9,289 nt of DNA from an uncultured Eubacteriales bacterium (GCA_902462035.1 CABQAC010000065.1:1-9289), one strand, 5' to 3'; numbered from the stretch's first letter, positions 1-7,938 are shown. A program made the numbers and translations. Notes: generated by a model not told the origin, from the letters alone.

Positions 1-18
1 CGGTCCGCGGCAAGAAGG

Positions 19-47
19 TTGACAAATCGCGCGCAAGCGGCAATAAT
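19..47 (+). promoter_or_regulatory. Predicted sigma-A promoter of the rsmD-coaD operon
   Basis: A perfect -35 box TTGACA (19-24) is followed by a 17-nt spacer and a -10 box AATAAT (42-47), five of six matches to TATAAT. Transcription would start near position 54, giving a leader of about 70 nt before the rsmD ATG. Box sequence and spacing are read directly; activity is inferred. An upstream gene could end just before or inside this stretch (one frame stops at 20-22), but too little is visible to identify it. Confidence 0.6.
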
Positions 48-123
48 AAAGATATTCCCATTTTCGCCTTTGCCGTTTTAAAACCGGCGGCGCGGAAATT
101 CGGAAAAGGAACGGAGAATTACC

Positions 124-702
124 ATGCGTGTCATTACAGGTACCGCCCGTGGCAGGAAACTCGAAACCCTGCAGGGGGACGAGGTCCGTCCCACTACCGA
201 CCGGGTGAAAGAGGCGCTGTTCAGCATTTTGCAATTCCAGCTGGAGGGGCGAAGGGTATTGGACCTGTTCGCGGGGTCCGGCCAGCTGGGAATCGAAGCG
301 TTAAGCCGCGGCGCAGCCGCCGCTGTATTTGTAGACCAGGGCCGCGCTGCGGTGGAAACCATCAAGCGCAACCTGCAGGCTACCGGGCTGAAGGAAAACG
401 CCAAAGTGCTGCTGACCGACGCCGGTTCTTTTTTATCCGGCAGGCACCAGCCTTTCGACGTGGCGCTGCTCGATCCGCCTTACAGCAAAGGGCTGCTGCA
501 GGAAATGCTGCCCAGGCTGGCCCCGCTTATGAACCCGGGCGGTGTGATCGTTTGTGAATGCCCTTTGGCGGAAGAACTGCCGCCGTTGGCAGGGGAATTT
601 TCCCGGACAAAGGAGTACCGCTACGGAAAAATCAAACTGGCCGTTTACCGCCGGGAGGCGGAATCTGACCGGGCGGAAACGGACCCGGAAAAGGAAGCGT
701 GA
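124..702 (+). CDS. rsmD: 16S rRNA (guanine(966)-N(2))-methyltransferase RsmD
   Basis: This 192-residue protein matches the RsmD family in length and motifs. The family transfers a methyl group from S-adenosylmethionine to N2 of G966 in 16S rRNA during assembly of the small ribosomal subunit, in the cytoplasm. Visible features in order are the N-terminal RVITGTARGRKL, the family signature RPTTDRVKEALF (residues 22-33), the SAM-binding motif VLDLFAGSGQLGIEA (45-59), the catalytic DPPY motif of N2/N6 amino-methyltransferases (117-120), and the C-terminal YGKIKLAVYRR strand (167-177). The ATG start has GGAG seven nt upstream (113-116), and there is no in-frame ATG between it and the preceding stop at 79-81. 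It is the first gene of a tight operon, only 3 nt from coaD, a pairing common across Firmicutes. The last 15 or so residues are charged and probably disordered. Assignment is secure at family level; the exact target base is known from the family only. Confidence 0.95.
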   Translation: MRVITGTARGRKLETLQGDEVRPTTDRVKEALFSILQFQLEGRRVLDLFAGSGQLGIEALSRGAAAAVFVDQGRAAVETIKRNLQATGLKENAKVLLTDAGSFLSGRHQPFDVALLDPPYSKGLLQEMLPRLAPLMNPGGVIVCECPLAEELPPLAGEFSRTKEYRYGKIKLAVYRREAESDRAETDPEKEA

Positions 703-705
703 AAC

Positions 706-1200
706 ATGACCATTGCCGTCTGTCCCGGCAGTTTTGACCCGGTCACCCTGGGCCATATCGATATTATCCGCCGGGCATCCCGCATGTTCGACCTGGTGGT
801 GGTTGCGGTCATGACCAACCCCGCCAAATCCCCCAGCTTTACGGCAAAGGAACGGGTGGAGCTGTTGAGCCGCGTTACCAAGAACATGCCCAATGTGGAG
901 ATTGACGAGTTCGACGGGCTATTGGCCGAGTATACCCGGGAGAAAAAGGCCGCCGCCATTGTCAAGGGCCTGCGCGCGGTCAGCGATTTTGAATACGAAT
1001 TTCAGATGGCCCTAACCAACAAGAAACTCAATCCGGATGTTGAAACGGTCTTTTTGACCACAAGCGCCGAATACATGTATCTCAGTTCCAGCATTGTCAA
1101 ACAGGTCGCTTCCTTTGGCGGAGACATATCCGGCTTTGTGGCGGAAGAAACGCTGGAGGATATTAAAAAACGGCTTTGCAAAGGAGGTTCCCCTACATGA
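706..1200 (+). CDS. coaD: Pantetheine-phosphate adenylyltransferase (PPAT)
   Basis: CoaD joins 4'-phosphopantetheine and ATP to give dephospho-CoA and pyrophosphate, the penultimate and regulated step of coenzyme A synthesis, as a cytoplasmic hexamer. The 164-residue length is typical. It opens with the nucleotidyltransferase signature PGSFDPVTLGHIDII (7-21), in which TLGH (14-17) is the family version of the HxGH ATP-binding motif. KGLRAVSDFEYEFQ (87-100) carries the conserved lysine-glycine-leucine-arginine segment of the active site, and YLSSSIVKQVASFGGD (125-140) is the equivalent of the ISSSxVK phosphate-binding loop. The start ATG lies 3 nt after the rsmD stop, with AAGGAA nine nt upstream (691-696) inside the end of rsmD. 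The stop overlaps the next gene's start as ATGA, so the genes are probably translationally coupled. All key motifs are present and nothing is unusual. Confidence 0.97.
   Translation: MTIAVCPGSFDPVTLGHIDIIRRASRMFDLVVVAVMTNPAKSPSFTAKERVELLSRVTKNMPNVEIDEFDGLLAEYTREKKAAAIVKGLRAVSDFEYEFQMALTNKKLNPDVETVFLTTSAEYMYLSSSIVKQVASFGGDISGFVAEETLEDIKKRLCKGGSPT
1181..1187 (+). promoter_or_regulatory. Strong ribosome binding site fixing the start of the third operon gene
   Basis: AAGGAGG lies inside the 3' end of coaD, nine nt before the ATG at 1197. It decides between that ATG and an in-frame TTG at 1176, which lies upstream of this site and has no Shine-Dalgarno of its own in view. The ATG overlaps the coaD stop as ATGA. 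Confidence 0.85.
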
Positions 1201-1664
1201 GCGTGGAAGAAATCGTGGATCAGATCGATGACCTGCTGGAAAAAGCGTTCTCTTTCCCCCTTAGCGGCGGAAAAATCCTCATCGATGGCGAGGCGGTGCG
1301 CAATCTGCTGGATGATATCCGGCTGAACCTGCCCAAAGATATCCGGCAGGCCGAACGCATTGTGGCCGATCGGACGCAGATTATCTCCGACGCCAAGCGG
1401 GAGGCGGAAACCATTGTCCGGGTAGCGGAAGAACGGGCCAAAGCGCTCGTCGCCAAGGATGAAATCACCCGTCAGGCACAGGACAAGGCCAACGAGATGG
1501 TCACCCAGGCCAGGCAGAAGTCCGCCGAAATGCGTAAGGCCGCAAACGATTATGTGGATGATCTGATGCAGCGCACCGACGAGTCCATCGCCATGGGGTT
1601 GACCGAATTGCGCAAAGCGCGGCAAAGCATTAAAGCTTCCCAACGCGGAGAACCCCGGGAATAA
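1197..1664 (+). CDS. Small coiled-coil protein downstream of coaD (V-ATPase subunit H-like / DivIVA-like), function unknown
   Basis: This 155-residue acidic/basic protein has no signal peptide or membrane segment. Residues 1-20 (MSVEEIVDQIDDLLEKAF) look like a short amphipathic helix. PLSGGKILIDGEAVRNLLDDI (21-41) resembles the N-terminal lipid- or partner-binding segment of small DivIVA-like and ATP-synthase-stalk-like proteins. From about 45 to 148 it is almost one continuous alanine-, glutamate-, arginine- and lysine-rich helix, with repeated EA, AER and AKREAE patterns and no prolines after P46 until the tail, as expected of a coiled coil. Proteins of this shape are often labelled 'ATPase' or 'vacuolar H+-ATPase subunit H' in Clostridia because of that helix. 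No other V-ATPase subunit is nearby, so the label should not be taken as function. Overlap with coaD and position before the shared terminator show it is the last gene of the operon. A structural or division-associated role is speculation. Confidence 0.8.
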   Translation: MSVEEIVDQIDDLLEKAFSFPLSGGKILIDGEAVRNLLDDIRLNLPKDIRQAERIVADRTQIISDAKREAETIVRVAEERAKALVAKDEITRQAQDKANEMVTQARQKSAEMRKAANDYVDDLMQRTDESIAMGLTELRKARQSIKASQRGEPRE

Positions 1665-1683
1665 AAAGTTGTTATTTTAAACC

Positions 1684-1729
1684 AAAAAAGCGCCCCGCGC
1701 AGCAGTGCTGCTGCGCGGGGCGCTTTTTT
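1684..1729. terminator. Bidirectional intrinsic terminator between convergent operons
   Basis: A 46-bp perfect palindrome has two 22-nt arms around a central TG. Each arm is six A (or T) plus a GC-rich stem, GCGCCCCGCGCAGCAG on the left. In RNA from either strand this gives a stem of about 15 GC-rich pairs with a tight loop, followed by six U. It lies 20 nt after the stop of the coiled-coil gene on the + strand and 18 nt beyond the gltD stop on the - strand, so it can end both transcripts. Confidence 0.95.
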
Positions 1730-1746
1730 ATTGACTGCCGGAACGG

Positions 1747-3219
1747 TCACAAATTCGAATATCCCGTCAAGAAGGTATCCACCTCTTTGGCACACTCGCG
1801 CCCTTCCCGGATGGCCCAGACCACCAAAGACTGGCCGCGATGCATGTCCCCGGCGGTAAAAACCTTAGGAACATTGGTCGAATACCGGCCGGGTTCCGTC
1901 TTGAGTACATTTCGGTTGGTCAGCGCCACCCCAAAATGGTCCGCAATTTCCCTTTTGCAGCCGGTAAACCCGGCGGCCAAGAGCAACAGGTCACAGGGCA
2001 GTATTTCCTCTGTCTGGGGGATCTCGACGCATCTGCGGTTGCTGTCAAACCGCACTTGTACCGTTTCCACCGCAGTAACCTGACCGGTTTCGCCCTGAAT
2101 TACCCGCTTTACCGTGGTGCTGTATCTTCTTGGGTCGTGTCCGAACACCGCGATGGCTTCCTCCTGGCCGTAATCCGTTTTGCATACCAGCGGATATTCC
2201 GGCCACGGGTTGCTTTCGCTCCTCTCCTCCGGCGCCTTGGGCATCATTTCGAGCTGGACCACAGATTGGCATCCATGACGGACGGCTGTTCCAACACAGT
2301 CGTTCCCCGTATCCCCGCCGCCTACAATCACAACGTGTTTGTCCTTGGCGTCCACGTATTGGCGGTCGGCAAAATGCGAATCGAGATAGCTTTTGGTATT
2401 CCGCGTCAAAAAATCCACGGCAAAGTAAACGCCCTCTGCCCCGGCGCGCCCCGGCACGTCGATGTCCCGGGGCTGTTCCGCGCCGCAGCACAGCACCACA
2501 GCGTCAAATCGCTCCAGCAGTTCCTTGGCTTCCACGTTCCGGCCGATTTCGGTTTGGGTAACAAAGGCAACCCCCTCGGCCGCCATCAAATCCGTCCGCC
2601 GCTTTACGATTGCCTTGTCCAGCTTCATATTCGGAATCCCGTACATCAGCAATCCGCCCGGCCGGTCGCTTTTTTCATACAGGGTAACCGAGTGTCCCCT
2701 TTTGTTCAGCGTATCCGCGCAGGCCAGTCCGGCTGGTCCGGAGCCGACGACCGCAACTTTTTTGTCCGTCCGGATAATGGGAAGGTTCGGCTCCATCGCA
2801 CCTTGCTCAAATCCCTGCTCGATGATTGCCAGCTCGTTTTCCTTGATGGTGACCGGGCTGTCGTGAACACCGCAAAGGCAGGCTACCTCGCACGGCGCGG
2901 GGCAAACGCGCCCAGTGAATTCCGGAAAATTGTTCGTCTTCAGCAGCCTGGACAGCGCGTTGCGCATGTTGCCGTGAAAGACCTCGTCGTTCCATTCGGG
3001 GATCAAGTTGTGCAGCGGGCATCCCGTTACCATGCCGTGCAGCAGCATCCCCGACTGGCAGAACGGGACGCCGCAATTCATGCAGCGGGCGCCCTGTTCC
3101 CTGCGTTCCTGTTCCGGAAGCATCCGATGGAATTCGTCGAAATTCCGAATGCGCCTCCGCGGTTCCTGGGACAGGTTGCCGTGTCTGTCATACTCTAAAA
3201 AACCGGTTGGTTTCCCCAT
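1747..3219 (-). CDS. gltD: Glutamate synthase (NADPH) small subunit
   Basis: The beta subunit of glutamate synthase oxidises NADPH on FAD and passes electrons through its iron-sulfur centres to the large subunit, where 2-oxoglutarate is aminated to glutamate. The 490 residues are typical. The N-terminal iron-sulfur domain carries cysteines at 46, 49, 54 and 67 (CMNCGVPFC) and 106, 110, 114 and 116 (CPAPCEVACLC), the pattern expected for two 4Fe-4S clusters at the subunit interface. The FAD-binding motif VAVVGSGPAGLACA is at 155-168 and RPGGLLMYGIPNMKLDK at 186-202. The NADPH-binding motif HVVIVGGGDTGNDC is at 295-308. A second FAD-contacting motif FTAGDMHRGQSLVVWAI (454-470) is near the C-terminus. 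The ATG start is preceded by AGGAGG (3228-3233), eight nt upstream. It is 12 nt downstream of gltB, in the same operon, and ends at the convergent terminator. All cofactor motifs are intact. The family also includes electron-transfer subunits of other enzymes, but the adjacent gltB settles the role. Confidence 0.97.
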   Translation of the reverse strand: MGKPTGFLEYDRHGNLSQEPRRRIRNFDEFHRMLPEQERREQGARCMNCGVPFCQSGMLLHGMVTGCPLHNLIPEWNDEVFHGNMRNALSRLLKTNNFPEFTGRVCPAPCEVACLCGVHDSPVTIKENELAIIEQGFEQGAMEPNLPIIRTDKKVAVVGSGPAGLACADTLNKRGHSVTLYEKSDRPGGLLMYGIPNMKLDKAIVKRRTDLMAAEGVAFVTQTEIGRNVEAKELLERFDAVVLCCGAEQPRDIDVPGRAGAEGVYFAVDFLTRNTKSYLDSHFADRQYVDAKDKHVVIVGGGDTGNDCVGTAVRHGCQSVVQLEMMPKAPEERSESNPWPEYPLVCKTDYGQEEAIAVFGHDPRRYSTTVKRVIQGETGQVTAVETVQVRFDSNRRCVEIPQTEEILPCDLLLLAAGFTGCKREIADHFGVALTNRNVLKTEPGRYSTNVPKVFTAGDMHRGQSLVVWAIREGRECAKEVDTFLTGYSNL

Positions 3220-3227
3220 ATATCCTT

Positions 3228-3233
3228 CCTCCT
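3228..3233 (-). promoter_or_regulatory. Ribosome binding site of gltD, overlapping the gltB stop codon
   Basis: AGGAGG shares its first two bases with the TAG stop of gltB and lies eight nt before the gltD ATG. This arrangement supports one bicistronic mRNA with ribosomes reloading at the junction, which would keep the two subunits in balance. Confidence 0.8.
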
Positions 3234-6200
3234 ATCTTCCGGTATTGTAATAAAATGCTTCGACCCGCGCTTCTTCCCGGCTCATTCCCTTTTCCTCCAT
3301 CTTCGAGATGGCCTTGAGCATATTGCTGTAATCCACTGGGATAATCTTTTTAAAATCGGGAAGATAGGAATCAAAATCATCCAATATTTTTTTCGCCAGC
3401 CTGGAGCCGGTGCTGTCAAAATGCTCTTGAATCAGCTTTTGCAGCGCTTCCACATCAACCCGTTCCGCCACTGTTTCGATCAACACCAGTTCCTTGTTCA
3501 CCTTGCGGTAGATGCTATGTTCCACGTCCAGAACATAAGCGATTCCCCCGCTCATGCCGGCCGCAAAATTCTTGCCGATCCCCCCCAGTACGACGACTGT
3601 TCCGCCGGTCATATATTCGCAGCCGTGGTCGCCCACACCTTCCACCACCGCCATGGCGCCGGAGTTCCGGATGCAAAAGCGTTCGCCCGCAACACCGTTG
3701 ATAAACGCCTTGCCGCTGGTGGCGCCGTACAGCGAAACATTGCCGATAATCGTATTCTCCTCGGCCTTGAATTTGCTTTCCGCCGGCGGCAGCACAATCA
3801 GCTTGCCGCCGGACAGGCCTTTGCCGAAATAATCGTTGCTGTCGCCCCGCAACACCATCGTAACGCCCGCGGGTAAAAACGCGCCGAAGGACTGGCCGCC
3901 GCCGCCTTCGCAAAAAATCCGGAAGGTATCTTCCTGCAGGGCGCTGCCAAACCGCCGCGTCACTTCTGCGCCGAACAACGTTCCAACGGTGCGGTCCGTG
4001 CTGGAGACGGTGATTTGGACCGTTCCGCCCCCGCCCTGTTTCAGCTGCTTTTCAAAATGCGGGAGCAGCACTGTTTTGTCCACCGTCTTATCCAGCTTAA
4101 AATCGTACGCGTCGGATGGATTATATCTTCCATTCTTCAGCCCATCCGGCATCGAAAGGATTCCGCTTAAGTCGACCAGGGAGGCCCGGGGCGCCGCGTC
4201 CTTGGCGCGCTTTTTCAGCAAATCGGTCCTTCCCACCAAATCGTCCACGCGGGAAATCCCCAGCTTTGCCATAATCTCGCGCAGTTCTTCGGCAATAAAG
4301 TTCATAAAATTTATGATATATTCCGGTTTGCCCTGAAAGCGCTTGCGCAATTCGGGGTTTTGGGTGGCAATGCCAAAGGGGCAGGTGTCCAGGTTGCAAA
4401 CACGCATCATCATACAGCCCATCGTGACCAGCGGCGCGGTGGCAAAGCCGAATTCCTCCGCGCCCAGCATACAGGCGATCGCCACATCCCGGCCGCTCAT
4501 CAGCTTGCCGTCGGTTTCGATACGAACCCGGGAACGCAGCCCGTTTTTGATCAAGGTCTGGTGGGTTTCTGAAAGGCCCAGTTCCCAGGGCATGCCGGCA
4601 TGGTGGATGGAATTGCGGGGCGCGGCGCCGGTGCCGCCGTCATAGCCAGAGATCAAAATCACGCTCGCGCCTGCCTTGGCTACGCCCGCGGCAATGGTCC
4701 CCACCCCGGCCTCCGAAACGAGCTTGACCGAAATATCGGCGCGGTCGTTCGCATTTTTCAGATCGTAAATCAGCTGTGCCAAATCCTCGATAGAATAGAT
4801 ATCGTGGTGAGGCGGCGGCGAAATCAGCGAGACGCCGGGCGTCGAATACCGCGTTTTCGCAATCCAGGGATACACCTTTCTGCCGGGCAGATGGCCGCCC
4901 TCCCCGGGCTTGGCGCCTTGGGCCATTTTGATTTGAATCTCTTTTGCCGAAACCAAATATTCGCTTGTTACGCCAAACCGGCCGGAAGCAACCTGCTTAA
5001 TCGCGCTGCACACATCCGAGTGCAGCCGCTCGGGCAGTTCTCCCCCTTCGCCGGAATTGGATTTCCCGCCCAGCCGGTTCATAGCGGCGGCCATACATTT
5101 GTGCGCTTCCTCCGATATCGAGCCGTAAGACATCGCACCGGTTTTAAACCGCTTGACTATATTCTCGACGGGTTCCACCTCCTCCAGCGGAATGCCGCGC
5201 CCTTCCTCCACTACAAAATCCAGCAGGCCGCGCAGGGTATGGGGGCTGTTTTCGTCATCCACCAAGGCGGTGTATTCCTTAAACTTGGCGTAATCGCCGG
5301 TCCGGGTCGCCTGCTGCAGCGCGGTGATAATCTGGGGGGAATACAGGTGGTCCTCCTTATCGCTGCCGCTGCGCAGGTTGTAGTAACCCGGCGAATCCAA
5401 AGTCGTATCCACCCGTAAGCCCAGCGGGTCAAAGGCCCGCGCGTGCCGCGCGTGGATATCCGCGTCGATTTCCTCCAATCCAATTCCCTCGACACGGCTG
5501 ATGGTGTTGGTAAAATACTGATCAATCACCGTCTTTTTGATGCCGATGGCTTCAAAAATTTGGGCCGATTGGTACGACTGCAGGGTGGAAATTCCCATTT
5601 TAGAGGCGATTTTTAAAACGCCGTCCAAAATCGCCTTATTGTAATCCTGGACCGCCGCATATAAATCCTTGTCCAGCGTGCCGTTGTCGATCAGTTCACC
5701 AATCGCCTCATGCGCCAAATAGGGGTTGATGGCAATGGCGCCATAGCCCAAAAGCGTTGCAAAATGATGTACGTCGCGCGGTTCGCCGCTTTCCAAAATC
5801 ACATTGACGGCAGTCCTTTTCTTGGTCCGCACCAGGTATTGTTCCAGGGCGGAAACCGCCAGCAGCGAAGGAATCGCCACATGGTTTTCGTCTACTCCCC
5901 GGTCGGACAAAACAATAATGTTCGCGCCTTTTTTGTAACGCTTATCCACCTGTACAAACAACCGGTCCAGGGCTTTTTCCACCGGTGTGTTGCGGTAATA
6001 CAGCAGGGACACGGTGGCCGCCTTCAAACCGTTTTGGTCAAGATTCTTAATCTTGAGCATATCAAGACTTGTCAAAATTGGAGAATCGATTTGCAGCACC
6101 AAACAGTTTTCGGGTTTTTCTTCCAGCAGGTTTCCATCCGCCCCCGCATACACCGTCGTACTGGTCACGACTTTTTCGCGGATTGCGTCGATGGGCGGGT

Positions 6201-7746
6201 TGGTAACCTGGGCAAAACTTTGCTTAAAATAATCGAACAGGGGCTGTTGGTGATCGGACAGCACCGCTAAGGGGATGTCGATACCCATAGACGCCGTTTT
6301 TTCAATTCCATCCCGCGCCATGGGAAGAATCGCCGTTTTTATGTCCTCGTAGGTATACCCAAACGCCTTGTACAACTGGTCCCGGCGCTCCCGGGAGGAC
6401 ACCTCGATTTTTTTGTTCGGCGCTTTCAGCTTGTTCAAGGATACGATGTTTTGATCCAGCCATTCACCGTAAGGTCTGCGCCCGGCATACGTTTCCTTTA
6501 GTTCGTCATCCGAAATCAGCCGGCCCGCCTTGGTGTCCACAACCAGCATCTTTCCCGGCTCCAACCTTGCTTTCCGAACGATTTTTTCGCTGGGGATATC
6601 CAGAACGCCCACCTCGGACGCGAGTATCATAAAACCGTCGTCGGTGACATAGTACCGGGAAGGCCTCAGGCCGTTCCGGTCCAGTGTGGCGCCAACCAAA
6701 TCGCCGTCGGAAAACAGAATGGAAGCCGGTCCGTCCCACGGTTCCATCATGGTCGCGTAATAATGGTAAAAGTCCTTCTTTTGCAGCGAAATATTGCTTT
6801 CGCTTTCCCAAGGTTCCGGAATGGTGATCATCATAGCAAGGGGCAAATCGACGCCGTTCATCATCATAAATTCGATGGTGTTGTCCAGCATGGCCGAGTC
6901 GGAGCCCTGGTCGTCGATAACCGGAAGTATTTTATCCATATTATCCGCAAGCAGGTCGGAGGACATGGTTTCTTCCCGCGCCAGCATTCGGTCGGCATTG
7001 CCGCGAATGGTGTTGATTTCCCCGTTATGGAGCAAAATCCGGTTTGGGTGCGCCCGCTCCCAACTGGGGTTGGTGTTGGTCGAAAACCGGGAATGGACCA
7101 GCGCGATAGCGGAAGTATAGTCCGTATCCTGTAAATCCTGATAAAACTGCCTCAGCTGATGGACCAGGAACATTCCTTTGTAAACAATGGTACGGCTGGA
7201 CAGCGATACCACATAGGTGTCGTTGTCGCTTTGTTCAAACACCCGCCTGACAACATAAAGCTTGCGGTCAAAATCCAGCCCGCTGGGTACTCCGGCGGGC
7301 TTGCGGATGAAGCACTGATAAATCACAGGCATGCAATCCCGCGCCCTTTTGCCCAGCACCGCGGCGTTCACCGGCACCTGCCGCCAAAACAGGAAATCCA
7401 GGCCCTCCTTTTTGGCGATGACTTCAAACATCTTCTGCGCCTGGGTCCGCAAAATCACATTCTGGGGGAAGAAAAACATTCCCACCGCATAAGACCGCGC
7501 CTCTCCAAGGTCTATCTTTTGCTCCCAGGCAACTTTTGAAAAAAAGCCGTGCGATATCTGCAGCATAATTCCTACGCCGTCACCCACCTCTCCGGTAGCA
7601 TCCTTACCAGCGCGGTGCTCCAGCTTTTCCACGATTTTTAAGGCGTCCACAACGCGGTGGCTTTTTTCTCCCTTTATTTGAATGACTGCGCCGATACCGC
7701 AGGCATCGTGCTCAAATCTTTGGTGGTACAAGCCCTGTTGTTCCAT
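3232..7746 (-). CDS. gltB: Glutamate synthase (NADPH) large subunit
   Basis: The alpha subunit of GOGAT hydrolyses glutamine, channels ammonia internally and reductively aminates 2-oxoglutarate to glutamate on FMN. Its 1504 residues match the family (roughly 1470-1530). The class II glutamine amidotransferase domain starts at Cys16 in FEHDACGIGA; in the family the residues before this cysteine are cleaved off so that it becomes the N-terminal nucleophile, so a 15-residue propeptide is likely. Further amidotransferase motifs are HSRFSTNTNPSWE (218-230), HNGEINTIRGN (240-250) and LDRNGLRPSRYY (355-366). A linking domain spans about 470-770. The FMN barrel (about 800-1200) has MSYGSISEEAH (872-882), VKLVSEAGVGTIAAGVAKAG (1007-1026) and ISGYDGGTGA (1032-1041). 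The 3Fe-4S cysteines are 1111, 1117 and 1122. The C-terminal GXGXG beta-helix covers about 1240-1440. Start: the frame is open to 7944, but GGAGG at 7754-7758 fixes the ATG at 7746, and the extension would run through a promoter and hairpin. It is followed by gltD. Confidence 0.97.
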   Translation of the reverse strand: MEQQGLYHQRFEHDACGIGAVIQIKGEKSHRVVDALKIVEKLEHRAGKDATGEVGDGVGIMLQISHGFFSKVAWEQKIDLGEARSYAVGMFFFPQNVILRTQAQKMFEVIAKKEGLDFLFWRQVPVNAAVLGKRARDCMPVIYQCFIRKPAGVPSGLDFDRKLYVVRRVFEQSDNDTYVVSLSSRTIVYKGMFLVHQLRQFYQDLQDTDYTSAIALVHSRFSTNTNPSWERAHPNRILLHNGEINTIRGNADRMLAREETMSSDLLADNMDKILPVIDDQGSDSAMLDNTIEFMMMNGVDLPLAMMITIPEPWESESNISLQKKDFYHYYATMMEPWDGPASILFSDGDLVGATLDRNGLRPSRYYVTDDGFMILASEVGVLDIPSEKIVRKARLEPGKMLVVDTKAGRLISDDELKETYAGRRPYGEWLDQNIVSLNKLKAPNKKIEVSSRERRDQLYKAFGYTYEDIKTAILPMARDGIEKTASMGIDIPLAVLSDHQQPLFDYFKQSFAQVTNPPIDAIREKVVTSTTVYAGADGNLLEEKPENCLVLQIDSPILTSLDMLKIKNLDQNGLKAATVSLLYYRNTPVEKALDRLFVQVDKRYKKGANIIVLSDRGVDENHVAIPSLLAVSALEQYLVRTKKRTAVNVILESGEPRDVHHFATLLGYGAIAINPYLAHEAIGELIDNGTLDKDLYAAVQDYNKAILDGVLKIASKMGISTLQSYQSAQIFEAIGIKKTVIDQYFTNTISRVEGIGLEEIDADIHARHARAFDPLGLRVDTTLDSPGYYNLRSGSDKEDHLYSPQIITALQQATRTGDYAKFKEYTALVDDENSPHTLRGLLDFVVEEGRGIPLEEVEPVENIVKRFKTGAMSYGSISEEAHKCMAAAMNRLGGKSNSGEGGELPERLHSDVCSAIKQVASGRFGVTSEYLVSAKEIQIKMAQGAKPGEGGHLPGRKVYPWIAKTRYSTPGVSLISPPPHHDIYSIEDLAQLIYDLKNANDRADISVKLVSEAGVGTIAAGVAKAGASVILISGYDGGTGAAPRNSIHHAGMPWELGLSETHQTLIKNGLRSRVRIETDGKLMSGRDVAIACMLGAEEFGFATAPLVTMGCMMMRVCNLDTCPFGIATQNPELRKRFQGKPEYIINFMNFIAEELREIMAKLGISRVDDLVGRTDLLKKRAKDAAPRASLVDLSGILSMPDGLKNGRYNPSDAYDFKLDKTVDKTVLLPHFEKQLKQGGGGTVQITVSSTDRTVGTLFGAEVTRRFGSALQEDTFRIFCEGGGGQSFGAFLPAGVTMVLRGDSNDYFGKGLSGGKLIVLPPAESKFKAEENTIIGNVSLYGATSGKAFINGVAGERFCIRNSGAMAVVEGVGDHGCEYMTGGTVVVLGGIGKNFAAGMSGGIAYVLDVEHSIYRKVNKELVLIETVAERVDVEALQKLIQEHFDSTGSRLAKKILDDFDSYLPDFKKIIPVDYSNMLKAISKMEEKGMSREEARVEAFYYNTGR

Positions 7747-7753
7747 TTTGTTT

Positions 7754-7758
7754 CCTCC
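7754..7758 (-). promoter_or_regulatory. Ribosome binding site that fixes the gltB start
   Basis: GGAGG lies seven nt upstream of the ATG at 7746 on the - strand. The start it selects places the catalytic cysteine at residue 16, which suits the short propeptide of the family. The upstream in-frame ATGs would add up to 66 residues that resemble no GltB N-terminus. Confidence 0.9.
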
Positions 7759-7789
7759 ATCCATGCTTCGCCACGGCCTTTTTTCAAGC

Positions 7790-7818
7790 ATAACACAAAA
7801 CGGCCGTTTCCATATCAA
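7790..7818 (-). promoter_or_regulatory. Candidate sigma-A promoter of gltBD with a palindrome in its spacer
   Basis: On the - strand TTGATA (7813-7818, five of six matches to the -35 consensus) is followed by a 17-nt spacer and TGTTAT (7790-7795, four of six matches to the -10). Transcription would begin about 37 nt before the gltB ATG. The spacer contains the 12-bp perfect palindrome AAACGGCCGTTT (7798-7809), centred almost exactly between the boxes, where a bound regulator could block or remodel the promoter. The boxes are read directly; function and regulator are inferred. No known nitrogen-regulator site (for example a TnrA box) was recognised. Confidence 0.45.
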
Positions 7819-7885
7819 AACCCACCCGGTATTTAAAGTTCCCTGCCATGGGGCAACGAATACACAGCGCGCCCGTTTTTTACCG

Positions 7886-7902
7886 TTTGCCGGGTCGGCA
7901 AA
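7886..7902. repeat. Short inverted repeat in the Amt-PII/gltB intergenic region
   Basis: TTTGCCG and CGGCAAA form a perfect 7-bp stem around GGT. An 8-bp palindrome, CGGCGCCG (7907-7914), lies next to it. On the - strand neither has a following T tract (AACGGTAAAAAA follows the first), so they are not intrinsic terminators. They lie upstream of the predicted gltB promoter and could be a protein-binding site or chance in GC-rich DNA. Confidence 0.4.
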
Positions 7903-7938
7903 ACACCGGCGCCGCTTTATCCCGCTATACGCCAAAAT

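Noticed and set aside
1..81. 3' end of an upstream gene
   Set aside because: One + frame is open to a stop at 79-81 and another stops at 20-22. Neither short peptide could be matched to a protein; recG, the usual neighbour of rsmD, was considered but not recognised. The promoter at 19-47 suggests that most of this is intergenic.
1176..1196. TTG start seven codons upstream for the coiled-coil gene
   Set aside because: The AAGGAGG site lies after this TTG and nine nt before the ATG at 1197, so the ATG is the start.
1840..3198. Long + strand reading frame (452 codons) antisense to almost all of gltD
   Set aside because: gltD on the other strand has every family motif. The antisense frame matches no family I know and has arginine-, proline- and histidine-rich composition typical of the reverse complement of GC-rich coding DNA. 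No ribosome binding site was seen.
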